This document shows positions 38,652-46,763 of a stretch of 64,000 nt of DNA, piece after piece; position 1 is the first letter of the stretch, and the number at the start of each line of letters is the position of its first letter. Source of the DNA: Pseudomonas migulae (GTDB lineage Bacteria; Pseudomonadota; Gammaproteobacteria; Pseudomonadales; Pseudomonadaceae); contig NZ_JALJWR010000001.1 in the NCBI RefSeq assembly GCF_024169315.1, forward strand, positions 4,762,501 through 4,826,500. Reading direction: 5' to 3'. The notes below the pieces were generated by a model. That model was not told the origin of the DNA and did not search any database. It saw nothing but the letters and a program-made list of their open reading frames with translations. The position numbers and the translations under genes are program-made.

Positions 38652-38820
38652 TGTGGGAGCTGGCTTGCCAGCGATGGCGGCCTGACATCTAACCGGATTT
38701 TTGCTGACACCCCCGCCCCCTGTGGGAGCTGGCTTGCCAGCGAAGGCGGCCTGACAGCCGACCAGTTTTCCGCTGACACCCCCGCCCCCTGTGGGAGCTG
38801 GCTTGCCAGCGATGGCGGCG
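38652..38820. repeat. Tandem REP array, 69-bp period, 3 copies
   Basis: TGTGGGAGCTGGCTTGCCAG begins at 38652, 38721 and 38790, exactly 69 bases apart. The units share GCGGCCTGACA and TTGCTGACACCCCCGCCCCC-like spacers; the third is truncated. Direct orientation, unlike the inverted REP pairs elsewhere in the window. Confidence 0.9.
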
Positions 38821-38871
38821 GTGCGATCACCGTAAATTTGACAGCCCACCCCCTGTCTTTTGTCAGGCAAT

Positions 38872-38909
38872 AAAAAACGGCGATCACTTCGGTGATCGCC
38901 GTTTTTTTA
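38872..38909 (-). terminator. Terminator of the SIMPL-domain gene
   Basis: AAAAAACGGCGATCAC-TTCG-GTGATCGCCGTTTTTTT: perfect stem with a UUCG-type tetraloop and T tracts on both strands, 14 bases past the stop at 38924. Confidence 0.96.
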
Positions 38910-38923
38910 TGCAGGTTATCCAA

Positions 38924-39640
38924 TCAAGGCAGCAACACTTCAACGACCCCGTCCGCCGTCATGCTGACCTGGCTGGTGCCGGCTTCAACTTCTGGCGTCA
39001 CCGGCGCGGCGTCCATGCTCGCCGCTTTCATCATCATTGGTCCGCGCATGTACGGTTGTGGGTAACCGTTGCTGTTGAGGTTCAGGTTGACGATTTTGTA
39101 GCCCTTGCCGCCCAGTGCATCGGTGGCCAGTTGCGCGCGGGCTTTGAAGGCTGTCACAGCATCTTTCAGCAGCGCGTCTTCGCTGGCCTTGCGGGTTGGT
39201 GTGGCGATGGCGAAGTCCATGCCGCCCATTTTCAGGTCGGTGAGCAGTTCGCCGGTCAGCTTCGACAGCGCGGCGAAGTCGGAGCTTTCCAGGCGCAGTT
39301 CGGCACGTTCACGCCAGCCGGTGATTTTCTGGCCCTTGGTGTCGTAGATCGGGTAGCTGTTGCGGCTGCCCTGGCGCAGGGTGACGTCTTTGACTTGCTT
39401 GGCCTGGGCCAGCGCCTTGTTCATGGTGGTGCTGACGTCTGCGGCGAGTTTGGCCGGGTCGGTGTTTTGTTCTTCGGTGTAGAGGGTCACGATCATCAGG
39501 TCGCGGGCCACTTCCTGGCTGACTTCGGCGCGCAGGGAGATCTGGTTGTAATGCAGTTCGTCGGCAGCCAGCGCCGGGAGGCTGGCGACGGTGCCAGCGC
39601 TGAGGGCGAGGAGGGCGGCGCTGCGGCGGAAAGTGTGCAT
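38924..39640 (-). CDS. Periplasmic SIMPL-domain (DUF541) protein
   Basis: 238-residue exported protein. Signal peptide MHTFRRSAALLALSAGTVAS (to LPALA), then the SIMPL domain (LRAEVSQEVARDLMIVTLYT, KASEDALLKDAVTAFKARAQ, LGGKGYKIVNLNLNSNG). The family is widespread and poorly understood, linked to oxidative stress in some bacteria. The start at 39640 has AGGAG eight bases upstream; an in-frame start at 39724 would precede the signal. Stands alone, divergent from roxS. Confidence 0.88.
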   Translation of the reverse strand: MHTFRRSAALLALSAGTVASLPALAADELHYNQISLRAEVSQEVARDLMIVTLYTEEQNTDPAKLAADVSTTMNKALAQAKQVKDVTLRQGSRNSYPIYDTKGQKITGWRERAELRLESSDFAALSKLTGELLTDLKMGGMDFAIATPTRKASEDALLKDAVTAFKARAQLATDALGGKGYKIVNLNLNSNGYPQPYMRGPMMMKAASMDAAPVTPEVEAGTSQVSMTADGVVEVLLP

Positions 39641-39761
39641 GAAAACTCCTTGGACGATGCGCAGGGGTTGGGTCCGAGCCTGCGTGAAACCATCAGACTC
39701 TAGCTTTAATGATCCGGTTCGCACAGTTACAACTTCTATACAGATGATTGCCAGGTGACCC

Positions 39762-39886
39762 TGTGGCGAGGGGATTCATCCCCGTTGGGTGGCGAAGCCG
39801 CCCCAAAATACCCAATCCTGCCATATATATCAGTGGACGGTTTACGACGGCTTCGCCGCCGGACGGGGATGAATCCCCTCGCCACA
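39762..39886. repeat. Long palindromic repeat, GTGGCGAGGGGAT family
   Basis: TGTGGCGAGGGGATTCATCC ... GGATGAATCCCCTCGCCACA, arms of about 24 bases around a 77-base centre; second copy of the family first seen at 24648. It lies in the divergent roxS/SIMPL intergenic region. Confidence 0.88.
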
Positions 39887-39970
39887 AAGAGCTCCCAGTC
39901 ACAAAGAGTGTTTGTCACACGCACCTGTGGCCGTTTGCCGCACTTTTGCCTGCCAGCCTCCGTGCTTGGT

Positions 39971-39976
39971 TATACT
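39971..39976 (+). promoter_or_regulatory. roxS -10 box TATACT
   Basis: TATACT 37 bases before the roxS start, inside GGTTATACTCC, is a good -10; no convincing -35 at the normal distance. Confidence 0.5.
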
Positions 39977-40013
39977 CCGTGCGATCCGCCTGGAGCGCTC
40001 ATCAGGAGAGCTC

Positions 40014-41276
40014 ATGCTCGCCGCCGTTCAAATCACTTCTGCAACCCGCCAGAATCTCTGGCGGCTGACGTTCATCCGCACCTTGGTGCTGGCCGCTCAG
40101 GCCGGTTCCGTGGGCCTGGCCTACTGGCTCGACTTGCTGCCACTGCCCTGGTTTCAACTGGCCGCGACCCTCGGTTGCTCGATGTTGCTGTGCGCGTTCA
40201 CGGCGATTCGCCTGCGCACTTCATGGCCCGTCACCGAACTCGAATACGCCGTGCAACTGGCCTGCGACCTGTTTATCCACAGTGCCTTGCTGTATTTCTC
40301 CGGCGGCTCGACCAACCCTTTCGTCTCTTATTACCTGGTGCCGCTGACCATCGCCGCCGTGACGCTGCCATGGCGTTATTCGGTGATCCTGTCGGGCATT
40401 GCGCTGACGATGTACACCTTGCTGCTGGCGCGCTTCTATCCCCTGCAAACCTTCCCGATTGCCCGGGAAAATCTGCAGGTCTACGGGATGTGGCTGAGTT
40501 TCGCCCTGGCCGCTGCGGTGATCACTTTCTTCGCCGCGCGCATGGCTGAAGAGCTGCGCCGCCAGGAAGAGCTGCGGGCGATCCGTCGCGAAGAAGGTCT
40601 GCGTGATCAGCAATTGCTGGCCGTCGCCACCCAGGCCGCCGGCGCCGCCCATGAACTGGGCACGCCGCTGGCGACCATGAGCGTGCTGCTCAAGGAAATG
40701 CGCCAGGACCATCACGACCCGATGCTGCAGGACGACCTGAGCGTATTGCAGGATCAGGTCAAACTCTGCAAAGAGACCCTGCAGCAACTTGTTCGGGCGG
40801 CGGAGGCCAATCGCCGTTTGGCGGTGGAAATGCAGGACGTCACCGACTGGCTCGACGAAGCGCTGAATCGCTGGCACCTGATGCGCCCGGAAGCCAGCTA
40901 CCGCTTCCAGCGTCTGGGCCAGGGCACGGTGCCGCGCATGGCGCCGCCGCCGGACCTGACCCAGGCACTGCTGAATTTGTTGAACAACGCCGCCGACGCC
41001 TGCCCCGAAGGGCTGCAAGTGACGCTGGACTGGAATGCCGAGGATTTGACCATCAGCATTCGCGACCACGGCGCCGGTGTGCCACTGGCCATTGCCGAAC
41101 AGATCGGCAAACCGTTTTTTACCACCAAGGGCAAAGGTTTCGGCCTGGGCCTGTTTTTGAGCAAGGCCAGCGTGACACGCGCCGGCGGCTCAGTGAAACT
41201 CTACAGTCATGAGGAAGGTGGCACGCTCACCGAGCTGCGCCTGCCCCGTGTCGCCCGAGGAGACGAACATGAGTGA
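40014..41276 (+). CDS. roxS: Redox sensor histidine kinase RoxS (RegB/PrrB family)
   Basis: 420-residue membrane kinase sensing respiratory electron flow. Six TM segments lie in residues 15-175; the quinone-site loop GGSTNPF is at 97-103. The H-box AAHELGTPL has phospho-His213, followed by N-box LNLLNNAADAC and G-boxes DHGAGV and GKGFGLGLFLSK. A redox Cys as in RegB may be at the dimer interface (KLCKETL). Start 40014 with AGGAGAG. The last 8 bases overlap roxR. Confidence 0.94.
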   Translation: MLAAVQITSATRQNLWRLTFIRTLVLAAQAGSVGLAYWLDLLPLPWFQLAATLGCSMLLCAFTAIRLRTSWPVTELEYAVQLACDLFIHSALLYFSGGSTNPFVSYYLVPLTIAAVTLPWRYSVILSGIALTMYTLLLARFYPLQTFPIARENLQVYGMWLSFALAAAVITFFAARMAEELRRQEELRAIRREEGLRDQQLLAVATQAAGAAHELGTPLATMSVLLKEMRQDHHDPMLQDDLSVLQDQVKLCKETLQQLVRAAEANRRLAVEMQDVTDWLDEALNRWHLMRPEASYRFQRLGQGTVPRMAPPPDLTQALLNLLNNAADACPEGLQVTLDWNAEDLTISIRDHGAGVPLAIAEQIGKPFFTTKGKGFGLGLFLSKASVTRAGGSVKLYSHEEGGTLTELRLPRVARGDEHE

Positions 41277-41829
41277 CGAGATCCAAGTCGAAGGCGAAGA
41301 ACTGCCGCATTTGCTGCTGGTAGATGACGACGCCACGTTCACCCGCGTGATGGCGCGCGCCATGGCACGCCGCGGTTTTCGCGTCAGCACCGCCGGTTCC
41401 GCCGAAGAAGGCCTGACCATCGCCCAGGCCGACATCCCGGATTACGCCGCGCTGGACCTGAAGATGGACGGCGATTCGGGCCTGGTGTTGTTGCCGAAAC
41501 TGCTCGAACTCGACCCGGACATGCGCGTGGTGATCCTCACCGGTTACTCGAGCATTGCCACCGCCGTCGAGGCGATCAAGCGCGGTGCGTGCAACTACCT
41601 GTGCAAACCGGCGGATGCCGATGACGTTTTGGCCGCACTGCTCTCCGAGCACGCCGACCTCGACACCCTGGTGCCGGAAAACCCGATGTCGGTGGACCGT
41701 CTGCAGTGGGAACATATCCAGCGCGTGCTGACCGAACATGAAGGCAACATCTCCGCCACTGCCCGCGCCCTGGGCATGCACCGGCGCACGCTGCAGCGCA
41801 AACTGCAGAAGCGTCCCGTTCGTCGCTGA
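41269..41829 (+). CDS. roxR: Response regulator RoxR (RegA/PrrA family)
   Basis: 186-residue response regulator of RoxS, controlling terminal oxidases (cyanide-insensitive oxidase in P. aeruginosa). Receiver domain: acidic pair Asp20/Asp21, phospho-Asp63 in ALDLKMDG, and Lys in YLCKPAD. The C-terminal Fis-type helix-turn-helix is GNISATARALGMHRRTLQRK. Start 41269 (MSDEIQVEGE) overlaps the roxS end, with GGAG just before. Confidence 0.95.
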   Translation: MSDEIQVEGEELPHLLLVDDDATFTRVMARAMARRGFRVSTAGSAEEGLTIAQADIPDYAALDLKMDGDSGLVLLPKLLELDPDMRVVILTGYSSIATAVEAIKRGACNYLCKPADADDVLAALLSEHADLDTLVPENPMSVDRLQWEHIQRVLTEHEGNISATARALGMHRRTLQRKLQKRPVRR

Positions 41830-41870
41830 ACCTGCGCTGAACGAATGCCGACCGCGCCTCGCGACAGACC

Positions 41871-41894
41871 GAACCGATCCTCTATGATCGGTTC
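41871..41894. promoter_or_regulatory. Palindrome after roxR
   Basis: GAACCGATC-ctctat-GATCGGTTC is a perfect 9-bp stem followed by a T-rich GTTCTTTTCTTT. It is either a weak roxR terminator or an operator before the ABC exporter gene (start 41927). Confidence 0.5.
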
Positions 41895-41926
41895 GTGCGT
41901 GTTCTTTTCTTTATCGAGCCTTTTCC

Positions 41927-43654
41927 ATGAATCAGAACGCTGAATATTCCGCGGTCAACGATGCTGTGCGCGGGCAGTTTTTTCGCAAAGTCTGGGCGAT
42001 GATCACGCCTTACTGGCGCAGCGAAGAGAAGGTCAAGGCCTGGACGCTGCTGATCGCAGTGATTGCATTATCACTGGTCAGCGTGGGCATCTCGGTGTGG
42101 TTCAACACCTGGTACAAGGATTTCTACAACGCTCTGCAGCAAAAGGACGAAGCCGCGTTCTGGCGGTTGATCCTGTATTTCTGCGGGATTGCGGCGGTGG
42201 CGATCGTCGGCGCCGTGTACCGGCTCTACCTGACCCAGATGCTGACCATCCGCTGGCGGGCCTGGCTCACGGAAAAGCATTTCGCCCGCTGGCTCGGCAA
42301 CAAGAATTACTACCAGCTGGAGCAGGGCGGTTATACCGATAACCCGGACCAGCGGATTTCCGAAGACCTCAACAACTTCACCTCGAACACTCTGGAACTG
42401 GGCATCGGTTTGCTGCGTAACATCGTCAGCCTGGTGTCGTTCTCGATCATTCTGTGGGGCGTTTCGGGCAGCATTGAAGTGTTCGGTTTTACCATTCCCG
42501 GCTATATGTTCTGGTGCGTGCTGGTCTATGCCGTGATCGGCAGCTGGCTGACCCATTTGATCGGCCGTCGCTTGATCGGCCTGAACAACAACCAACAACG
42601 TTTCGAAGCCGATCTGCGTTTCTCCATGGTCCGCGTCCGTGAAAATGCCGAAAGCATTGCCTTGTACAACGGTGAGCCGAATGAAAACCGTCGCTTGAGC
42701 AGCCGCTTCGGGCTGGTCTGGCACAACTTCTGGGACATCATGAAGGTGTCCAAGCGTCTGACGTTCTTTACCGCAGGTTACCAACAGGCGGCCATCATCT
42801 TTCCGTTCATGGTCGCCGCGCCACGTTATTTCGCCGGCAAGATCGAACTCGGTGAGCTGATGCAAATCAGTTCGGCGTTCGGCAATGTGCAGGAGAGTTT
42901 CAGCTGGTTTATCAGTGCGTACCAGAACCTCGCGTCGTGGCGCGCCACGTGTGATCGTCTGCTGAGTTTCCGTCAGGCCATGACCGACAACGAAGAGCGC
43001 GCACCCGCGATCGACGTGCAGAATTCGGGTTCGGCGTTGAAAGTGCAAAACCTGGGCCTCGACCTCGCGGATGGTCGTCACCTGCTGACCAACGCCGACA
43101 TGACCGTGGAGGAGGGCGAGCGCGTGATGCTCAGCGGTCGTTCCGGCAGCGGCAAGTCCACGTTGCTGCGGGCTATGGGGCATCTGTGGCCGGCGGGTCA
43201 TGGCAGCATTCGTCTGCCGGCGGCGCGTTATCTGTTCCTGCCGCAAAAACCTTACCTGCCGATTGGGACGCTGCGCGAAGCGCTGAGTTATCCACAGCCC
43301 GGCGAGACCTATTCGCAAGAGCGTTACGTTCACGTGCTGGAAACCTGTCGTTTGCCGCACCTGGTTTCGCGTCTGGATGAAGCGAATCACTGGCAACGCA
43401 TGCTCTCGCCGGGTGAGCAACAGCGCCTGGCCTTTGCCCGAGCGCTGCTTTATGCGCCGCAGTGGCTGTACATGGACGAAGCGACCTCGGCGATGGACGA
43501 GGAGGATGAGGCGTCGTTGTACCAGGCGTTGATCGATGAGATTCCGGGGCTGAGCATCGTCAGCGTCGGGCATCGCAGCAGCCTGAAACGCTTCCACCCG
43601 CGGCATGTGCGCATCGACAATGGGCATCTGGTGGATCAGACCGTGACGGCATAA
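41927..43654 (+). CDS. YddA/SbmA-type ABC transporter (fused permease-ATPase)
   Basis: 575-residue half-transporter with an N-terminal ABC_membrane_2 domain (TM helices in about 40-60, 85-105, 165-185, 195-215, 290-310; VWFNTWYKDFYNALQQKDEA typical of the family). The C-terminal ATPase has Walker A SGRSGSGKST, signature LSPGEQQRLAFARA and Walker B LYMDEATSAMD. Related to E. coli YddA and to BacA/SbmA-type peptide or cobalamin/fatty-acyl transporters; substrate and direction unknown. It stands alone. Confidence 0.9.
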   Translation: MNQNAEYSAVNDAVRGQFFRKVWAMITPYWRSEEKVKAWTLLIAVIALSLVSVGISVWFNTWYKDFYNALQQKDEAAFWRLILYFCGIAAVAIVGAVYRLYLTQMLTIRWRAWLTEKHFARWLGNKNYYQLEQGGYTDNPDQRISEDLNNFTSNTLELGIGLLRNIVSLVSFSIILWGVSGSIEVFGFTIPGYMFWCVLVYAVIGSWLTHLIGRRLIGLNNNQQRFEADLRFSMVRVRENAESIALYNGEPNENRRLSSRFGLVWHNFWDIMKVSKRLTFFTAGYQQAAIIFPFMVAAPRYFAGKIELGELMQISSAFGNVQESFSWFISAYQNLASWRATCDRLLSFRQAMTDNEERAPAIDVQNSGSALKVQNLGLDLADGRHLLTNADMTVEEGERVMLSGRSGSGKSTLLRAMGHLWPAGHGSIRLPAARYLFLPQKPYLPIGTLREALSYPQPGETYSQERYVHVLETCRLPHLVSRLDEANHWQRMLSPGEQQRLAFARALLYAPQWLYMDEATSAMDEEDEASLYQALIDEIPGLSIVSVGHRSSLKRFHPRHVRIDNGHLVDQTVTA

Positions 43655-43683
43655 ACACCACAATCCCTGGGGGATAAAGCCTT

Positions 43684-43832
43684 TGTGGCGAGGGGATTCA
43701 TCGGAACGCCGCACCACCCCGTTCGGCGGCGCAGCCGTCGCAAATCCATCTGCACTCGGTGTACCTGCTGCACCGAGGCGGCAGGTTTTGGGATGGCTCC
43801 GCCATCCAGCGGGGATGAATCTCCTCGCCACA
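43684..43832. repeat. Long palindromic repeat, GTGGCGAGGGGAT family
   Basis: TGTGGCGAGGGGATTCATCG ... GGGGATGAATCTCCTCGCCA (to CA 43832): third family copy, with slightly decayed arms and a longer centre (GTTCGGCGGCGCAGCCGTCG). Fills most of the 267-base gap after the ABC exporter. Confidence 0.85.
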
Positions 43833-43921
43833 GTTCGCGCCCACAGGGAGTGGTGGTGATCGTACAACCGCGTTGCGCTATGATGCGGTTTCAGCCGAAT
43901 TTTTCGAGACAGACGTTCCCC

Positions 43922-44671
43922 ATGGAAAACCCGATCGACGTACCACGCCTCCCTCGCAAGCGCCGTAGCCTCGCACAGGAACTGGTGACGGTGCTGTCCG
44001 AGCAGATCCGCGACGGTCAACTCAAGCGCGGCGACAAGTTGCCCACCGAGTCGGCGATCATGGATGCCCATGGCGTCAGTCGCACCGTGGTGCGCGAAGC
44101 GATTTCCCGTTTGCAGGCGGCCGGGCAGGTGGAAACCCGCCACGGCATCGGCACCTTCGTGCTCGATACGCCGAGCCCGAGCGGTTTTCGTATCGACCCG
44201 GCCACCGTGGTGACGCTGCGTGATGTGCTGGCGATTCTGGAACTGCGCATCAGCCTCGAAGTGGAATCCGCCGGCCTCGCCGCACAACGCCGCAGCCCTG
44301 AACAGTTGGCGCTGATGCGCGCCGCGCTGGACGCCTTGAACGAAAGCGCGGCCCACGCCAGTGATGCCGTGGCCTCGGACTTTCAGTTCCACCTGCAAAT
44401 CGCGCTGTCGACCGGCAACCGCTATTTCACCGACATCATGACCCACCTCGGCACCAGCATCATTCCGCGCACTCGACTCAACTCGGCGCGCCTGGCCCAT
44501 GATGATCAGCAGCACTACATGAGCCGTCTGAGCCGTGAGCACGAAGAGATCTACGATGCGATTGCCCGTCAGGATTCCGATGCCGCGCGGGCGGCGATGC
44601 GCTTGCATTTGACCAACAGCCGCGAGCGGTTGCGTCATGCCCATGAAGAGGCTGAGGCGCAGCGGGGCTAG
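43922..44671 (+). CDS. GntR/FadR-family regulator (FCD type), probable galactarate/glucarate pathway regulator
   Basis: 249-residue repressor: winged helix at about 14-80 (LAQELVTVLSEQIRDGQLKR, LPTESAIMDAHGVSRTVVRE), then an FCD ligand domain (85-235: LRDVLAILELRISLEVESAG) with metal-type residues Asp (ASDFQFHLQIA) and His (REHEEIYDA). Its position upstream of the sugar-acid genes, separated only by the phospholipase cassette, and a matching palindrome before kdgD suggest it controls that operon. No strong ribosome-binding site; start chosen by the conserved helix distance. Confidence 0.85.
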   Translation: MENPIDVPRLPRKRRSLAQELVTVLSEQIRDGQLKRGDKLPTESAIMDAHGVSRTVVREAISRLQAAGQVETRHGIGTFVLDTPSPSGFRIDPATVVTLRDVLAILELRISLEVESAGLAAQRRSPEQLALMRAALDALNESAAHASDAVASDFQFHLQIALSTGNRYFTDIMTHLGTSIIPRTRLNSARLAHDDQQHYMSRLSREHEEIYDAIARQDSDAARAAMRLHLTNSRERLRHAHEEAEAQRG

Positions 44672-44892
44672 AGGTAAGGATCTTTCACCTCGATCGTTTT
44701 GTAATCCACGTACTCAATTGTGTCGTTCAGCAAAACCTTGAATATTTTCAGGGTGATTTCCCAGTACTGGCCGGGCAGTGTTTCAAACGCGACGATATCG
44801 CCCACACTCACATTCAGGTCAAAATCTGATGGCAACTCCTGAGCTGCATGTCTGGTTTTGGCAGGAAAGTTAAACCGATGGATTGTGCTCAT
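44668..44892 (-). CDS. Hypothetical protein, 74 residues
   Basis: Unrecognised family. MSTIHRFNFPAKTRHAAQEL... is soluble, beta-rich (VGDIVAFETLPGQYWEITLK) and ends EVKDPYL. Its stop overlaps the last bases of the convergent regulator gene. AAGG upstream of ATG 44892. It could be the last gene of the LexA-controlled transcript from 46582, or separately expressed: 179 bases separate it from the next small gene. Confidence 0.5.
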   Translation of the reverse strand: MSTIHRFNFPAKTRHAAQELPSDFDLNVSVGDIVAFETLPGQYWEITLKIFKVLLNDTIEYVDYKTIEVKDPYL

Positions 44893-45071
44893 GGGGCCTT
44901 CGCCTGTGCAGTGATTGACTGCCCGATTAAGCCTCGGAGGTAGGGGACTCGAAACTGTAAGAAATAACAGTTTCGATGAATGGTCAGTGTCAATCCGCCT
45001 TCGCCGCTGCGTCACAGATAATGCCATCGCGGGCGAACCCGCGATGGGGCCAGAAGCCTTCAAACCATCTT

Positions 45072-45263
45072 TCAGGCGGTTTTCAAAATCCCCCGGTCTA
45101 CTCGCACCGTCAGTTTGGCTGCCTTGGGCCTGGCATCGAACGCCACGACCCCAGACTCACCCACCACCGCTTTGGCAATCGGCTTGCCATCCGCCAACAA
45201 CTCCAGCGGCGCACCCTTCAGCGATTGGCCCGAGGCCAGTTCCAGTTTCAATTTGATGCTCAT
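45072..45263 (-). CDS. Small hypothetical protein, 63 residues
   Basis: Unrecognised. MSIKLKLELASGQSLKGAPL... looks like a single small beta-sandwich (alternating hydrophobic strands, DGKPIAKAVVGESGVVAF), similar in flavour to carboxypeptidase-regulatory or Ig-like domains. AAGGAG lies 7 bases before ATG 45263 (a second ATG at 45266 is too close). It follows the phospholipase-like gene by 14 bases, so the two are very likely one operon. Partner or immunity role is only a guess. Confidence 0.6.
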   Translation of the reverse strand: MSIKLKLELASGQSLKGAPLELLADGKPIAKAVVGESGVVAFDARPKAAKLTVRVDRGILKTA

Positions 45264-45277
45264 CATCGATCTCCTTA

Positions 45278-46582
45278 TCAGGCCACGTTGCCAGTCGGGT
45301 TGTAGTCCTTGAGCAGCAGGTAAGTGCTCCAGCCCCACCAGTCATCCACCGTGGCGGTATCGTTCAGGTTGTTGACGTCCTTGCGCCGCAGCACCTTGGT
45401 GCCCTCGACCTTGAACAACGGCGAGAAATTGCCCGTCGGGCTCAACACCGCTTGCAGATCAGGCAGTTTTTTCAACGCTGCGAAGCTGCCTGGCGAAGGG
45501 GCGATGCCGCTGAGGTACGCCGCGAATATCTCATCCGCCGACACTTGAACCGCTTGATTGACCTGGAGGCGATTGGCGCTGTCGATTGCGTCGAAGTAGC
45601 GCTTGTCGCCATACGCGTGCCATTGCGCGCCATCGCCGTTGCGCACGTTAAGGCCGAACTTGCTGTCTTCGTCGTGCATGAAGCGGGTAATCAATGAGCC
45701 CAGATCACTCGGCGTGACCACCGCCGCCAACTGTTTGCGTGGCACGCGCAGGTGGCCGGCGGAAAACAGGTCGGTCAGGTAGTGATCGGCGAAAGCGTTC
45801 ATCGCGTAAGCCAGTTCCAGCGCCTTGTCGTCGCCCGTGTTGTGGGCGATCACCGCTTGTTGCAACGCGGCGGTGTGCCCGGCGATATAGGCCAGCAGTG
45901 CCCACTCGGCAAAGTGATCGGCATTGTTGGCGGCCAGTTTCAGGTAGCGGCCCAATGGATAAAGGGCCGAAACGAAACTGCCGCCGCCGGTGATCCTGTT
46001 CCACTCTTCCGACAACGTATCACCCAGGGCGTCATACGCCTCGTGGGGTTGTTTGCCGTCCTTGATCGCCTGTTTGACGGCGACGATTTCCTTCTGCATG
46101 ACACCGAGAATCAGCTTCGCTTCGGCATTGGACGCCGGCAGTACCGCCAGGGAATTGAAGGCCTCGGTAAATCGCTGAATCCGGTCGGCCGCGGTCGCGC
46201 CTTCGCTGATCGGTTTATCGGGAATGCCATAGAAATCGCCCCCCAGCGCAACGACTTGCCCATAGGTCAGCGCCAACCCGTTCGGCAAGTGCAGCTCGAC
46301 CTGCGACGCCACTATCGCAGGGGCGTCCTTGACGAAACGCAGCAGCGTGTTGTCGCCGATGGCGGTGTGTTCACCCCCCTCGAACCTTAGTTGTGGCTTG
46401 CCTCTCAAGGCGTTGCCGGAAGCAGGGGTGGACGGTTGATGGGCGTCGGTGCCATGGGCGTCGAGGCGCAGGACCAGATGGTCATTACCCGTAATGGTGA
46501 TGCCGTTTTCGGAAAACAGCTCATCCAGTCCAGCGATGACCTGCTTGGATTTTTCCGGCATTTGTGTGTGTAGACCTGACAT
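45278..46582 (-). CDS. Zinc-dependent phospholipase C-like protein (S1/P1-nuclease fold)
   Basis: 434 residues, probably a phosphatidylcholine-type phospholipase C or related zinc phosphodiesterase. A cluster of metal-ligand residues is visible: Asp222-His223 (NNADHFAEW), His236 (YIAGHTAAL), His247, Asp266-His267 and His277 (FADHYLTDLFSAGH), then MHDEDSKFG (302-310) and WHAYGD (321-326). No Sec or Tat signal is present, so export, if any, is by another route or by lysis. AAGGAG precedes ATG 46582. A LexA box overlaps the promoter. It sits between a regulator and its likely target operon, as an inserted cassette. Confidence 0.78.
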   Translation of the reverse strand: MSGLHTQMPEKSKQVIAGLDELFSENGITITGNDHLVLRLDAHGTDAHQPSTPASGNALRGKPQLRFEGGEHTAIGDNTLLRFVKDAPAIVASQVELHLPNGLALTYGQVVALGGDFYGIPDKPISEGATAADRIQRFTEAFNSLAVLPASNAEAKLILGVMQKEIVAVKQAIKDGKQPHEAYDALGDTLSEEWNRITGGGSFVSALYPLGRYLKLAANNADHFAEWALLAYIAGHTAALQQAVIAHNTGDDKALELAYAMNAFADHYLTDLFSAGHLRVPRKQLAAVVTPSDLGSLITRFMHDEDSKFGLNVRNGDGAQWHAYGDKRYFDAIDSANRLQVNQAVQVSADEIFAAYLSGIAPSPGSFAALKKLPDLQAVLSPTGNFSPLFKVEGTKVLRRKDVNNLNDTATVDDWWGWSTYLLLKDYNPTGNVA

Positions 46583-46622
46583 TTCTATCTCCTTGATATG
46601 TCGTCGGTATGCTTTAATGTAA

Positions 46623-46638
46623 CTGTATGTATATACAG
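46623..46638 (-). promoter_or_regulatory. LexA (SOS) box CTGTATGTATATACAG
   Basis: Matches CTGT-N8-ACAG exactly, with an AT-only extended palindrome (AACTGTATGTATATACAGTT, 46621-46640). It lies 40 bases before the phospholipase-like start and 9 bases below the -10 of its promoter, the usual place for LexA repression. Confidence 0.85.
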
Positions 46639-46646
46639 TTGTTCGG

Positions 46647-46674
46647 AGCATAGAGGAGAACTTTCCTACGTCAA
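46647..46674 (-). promoter_or_regulatory. Sigma-70 promoter of the phospholipase-like gene
   Basis: Minus strand: -35 TTGACG (46674-46669), 16-base spacer, -10 TATGCT (46652-46647). The predicted start of transcription near 46640 coincides with the upper edge of the LexA box. Confidence 0.65.
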
Positions 46675-46723
46675 GAAAATACTTTTCCGACACACAATTT
46701 TTAGGTGCAGCGATGAAATGCAG

Positions 46724-46751
46724 TTGACGGTTGTTTTTTAAGTTGTACGAT
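46724..46751 (+). promoter_or_regulatory. Sigma-70 promoter of the sugar-acid operon
   Basis: -35 TTGACG (46724-46729), 16-base spacer, -10 TACGAT (46746-46751). The -10 is embedded in the palindrome at 46740-46763, so a bound repressor would block RNA polymerase. Confidence 0.6.
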
Positions 46752-46763
46752 GACCTACAACTT
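46740..46763 (+). promoter_or_regulatory. Operator palindrome before kdgD
   Basis: AAGTTGTA-cgatgacc-TACAACTT: perfect 8-base arms with 8-base spacing (core TTGTA/TACAA, as in FCD-regulator sites). Likely the target of the FadR-type regulator at 43922-44671; its place over the -10 indicates repression. Confidence 0.7.

Larger units (their letters stand above)
37966..38923. other. 958-bp gene-free region with repeats
   Basis: From left to right: the dpp leader with two small stems (37990-38050), a plain AT-rich stretch, a likely interspersed repeat element (about 38330-38640), three direct REP copies (38652-38820) and a terminator (38872-38909). Open frames at 38144-38434 (plus) and 38556-38870 (minus) have no ribosome-binding site and are made of repeat DNA. 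Confidence 0.65.

Noticed and set aside
38652..38820. Regularly spaced repeats that could suggest a CRISPR array
   Set aside because: The spacers are nearly identical to each other, the repeat is the genome-wide REP sequence and no cas gene is present.
38556..38870. Minus-strand frame with repeated AIAGKPAPTGGGGVS-like units
   Set aside because: Translation of the tandem REP array; a known artefact of REP sequence, not a repeat protein.
42071..44644. 857-residue minus-strand frame across the ABC exporter and regulator genes
   Set aside because: It spans two well-supported plus-strand genes and a palindromic repeat; no plausible protein features.
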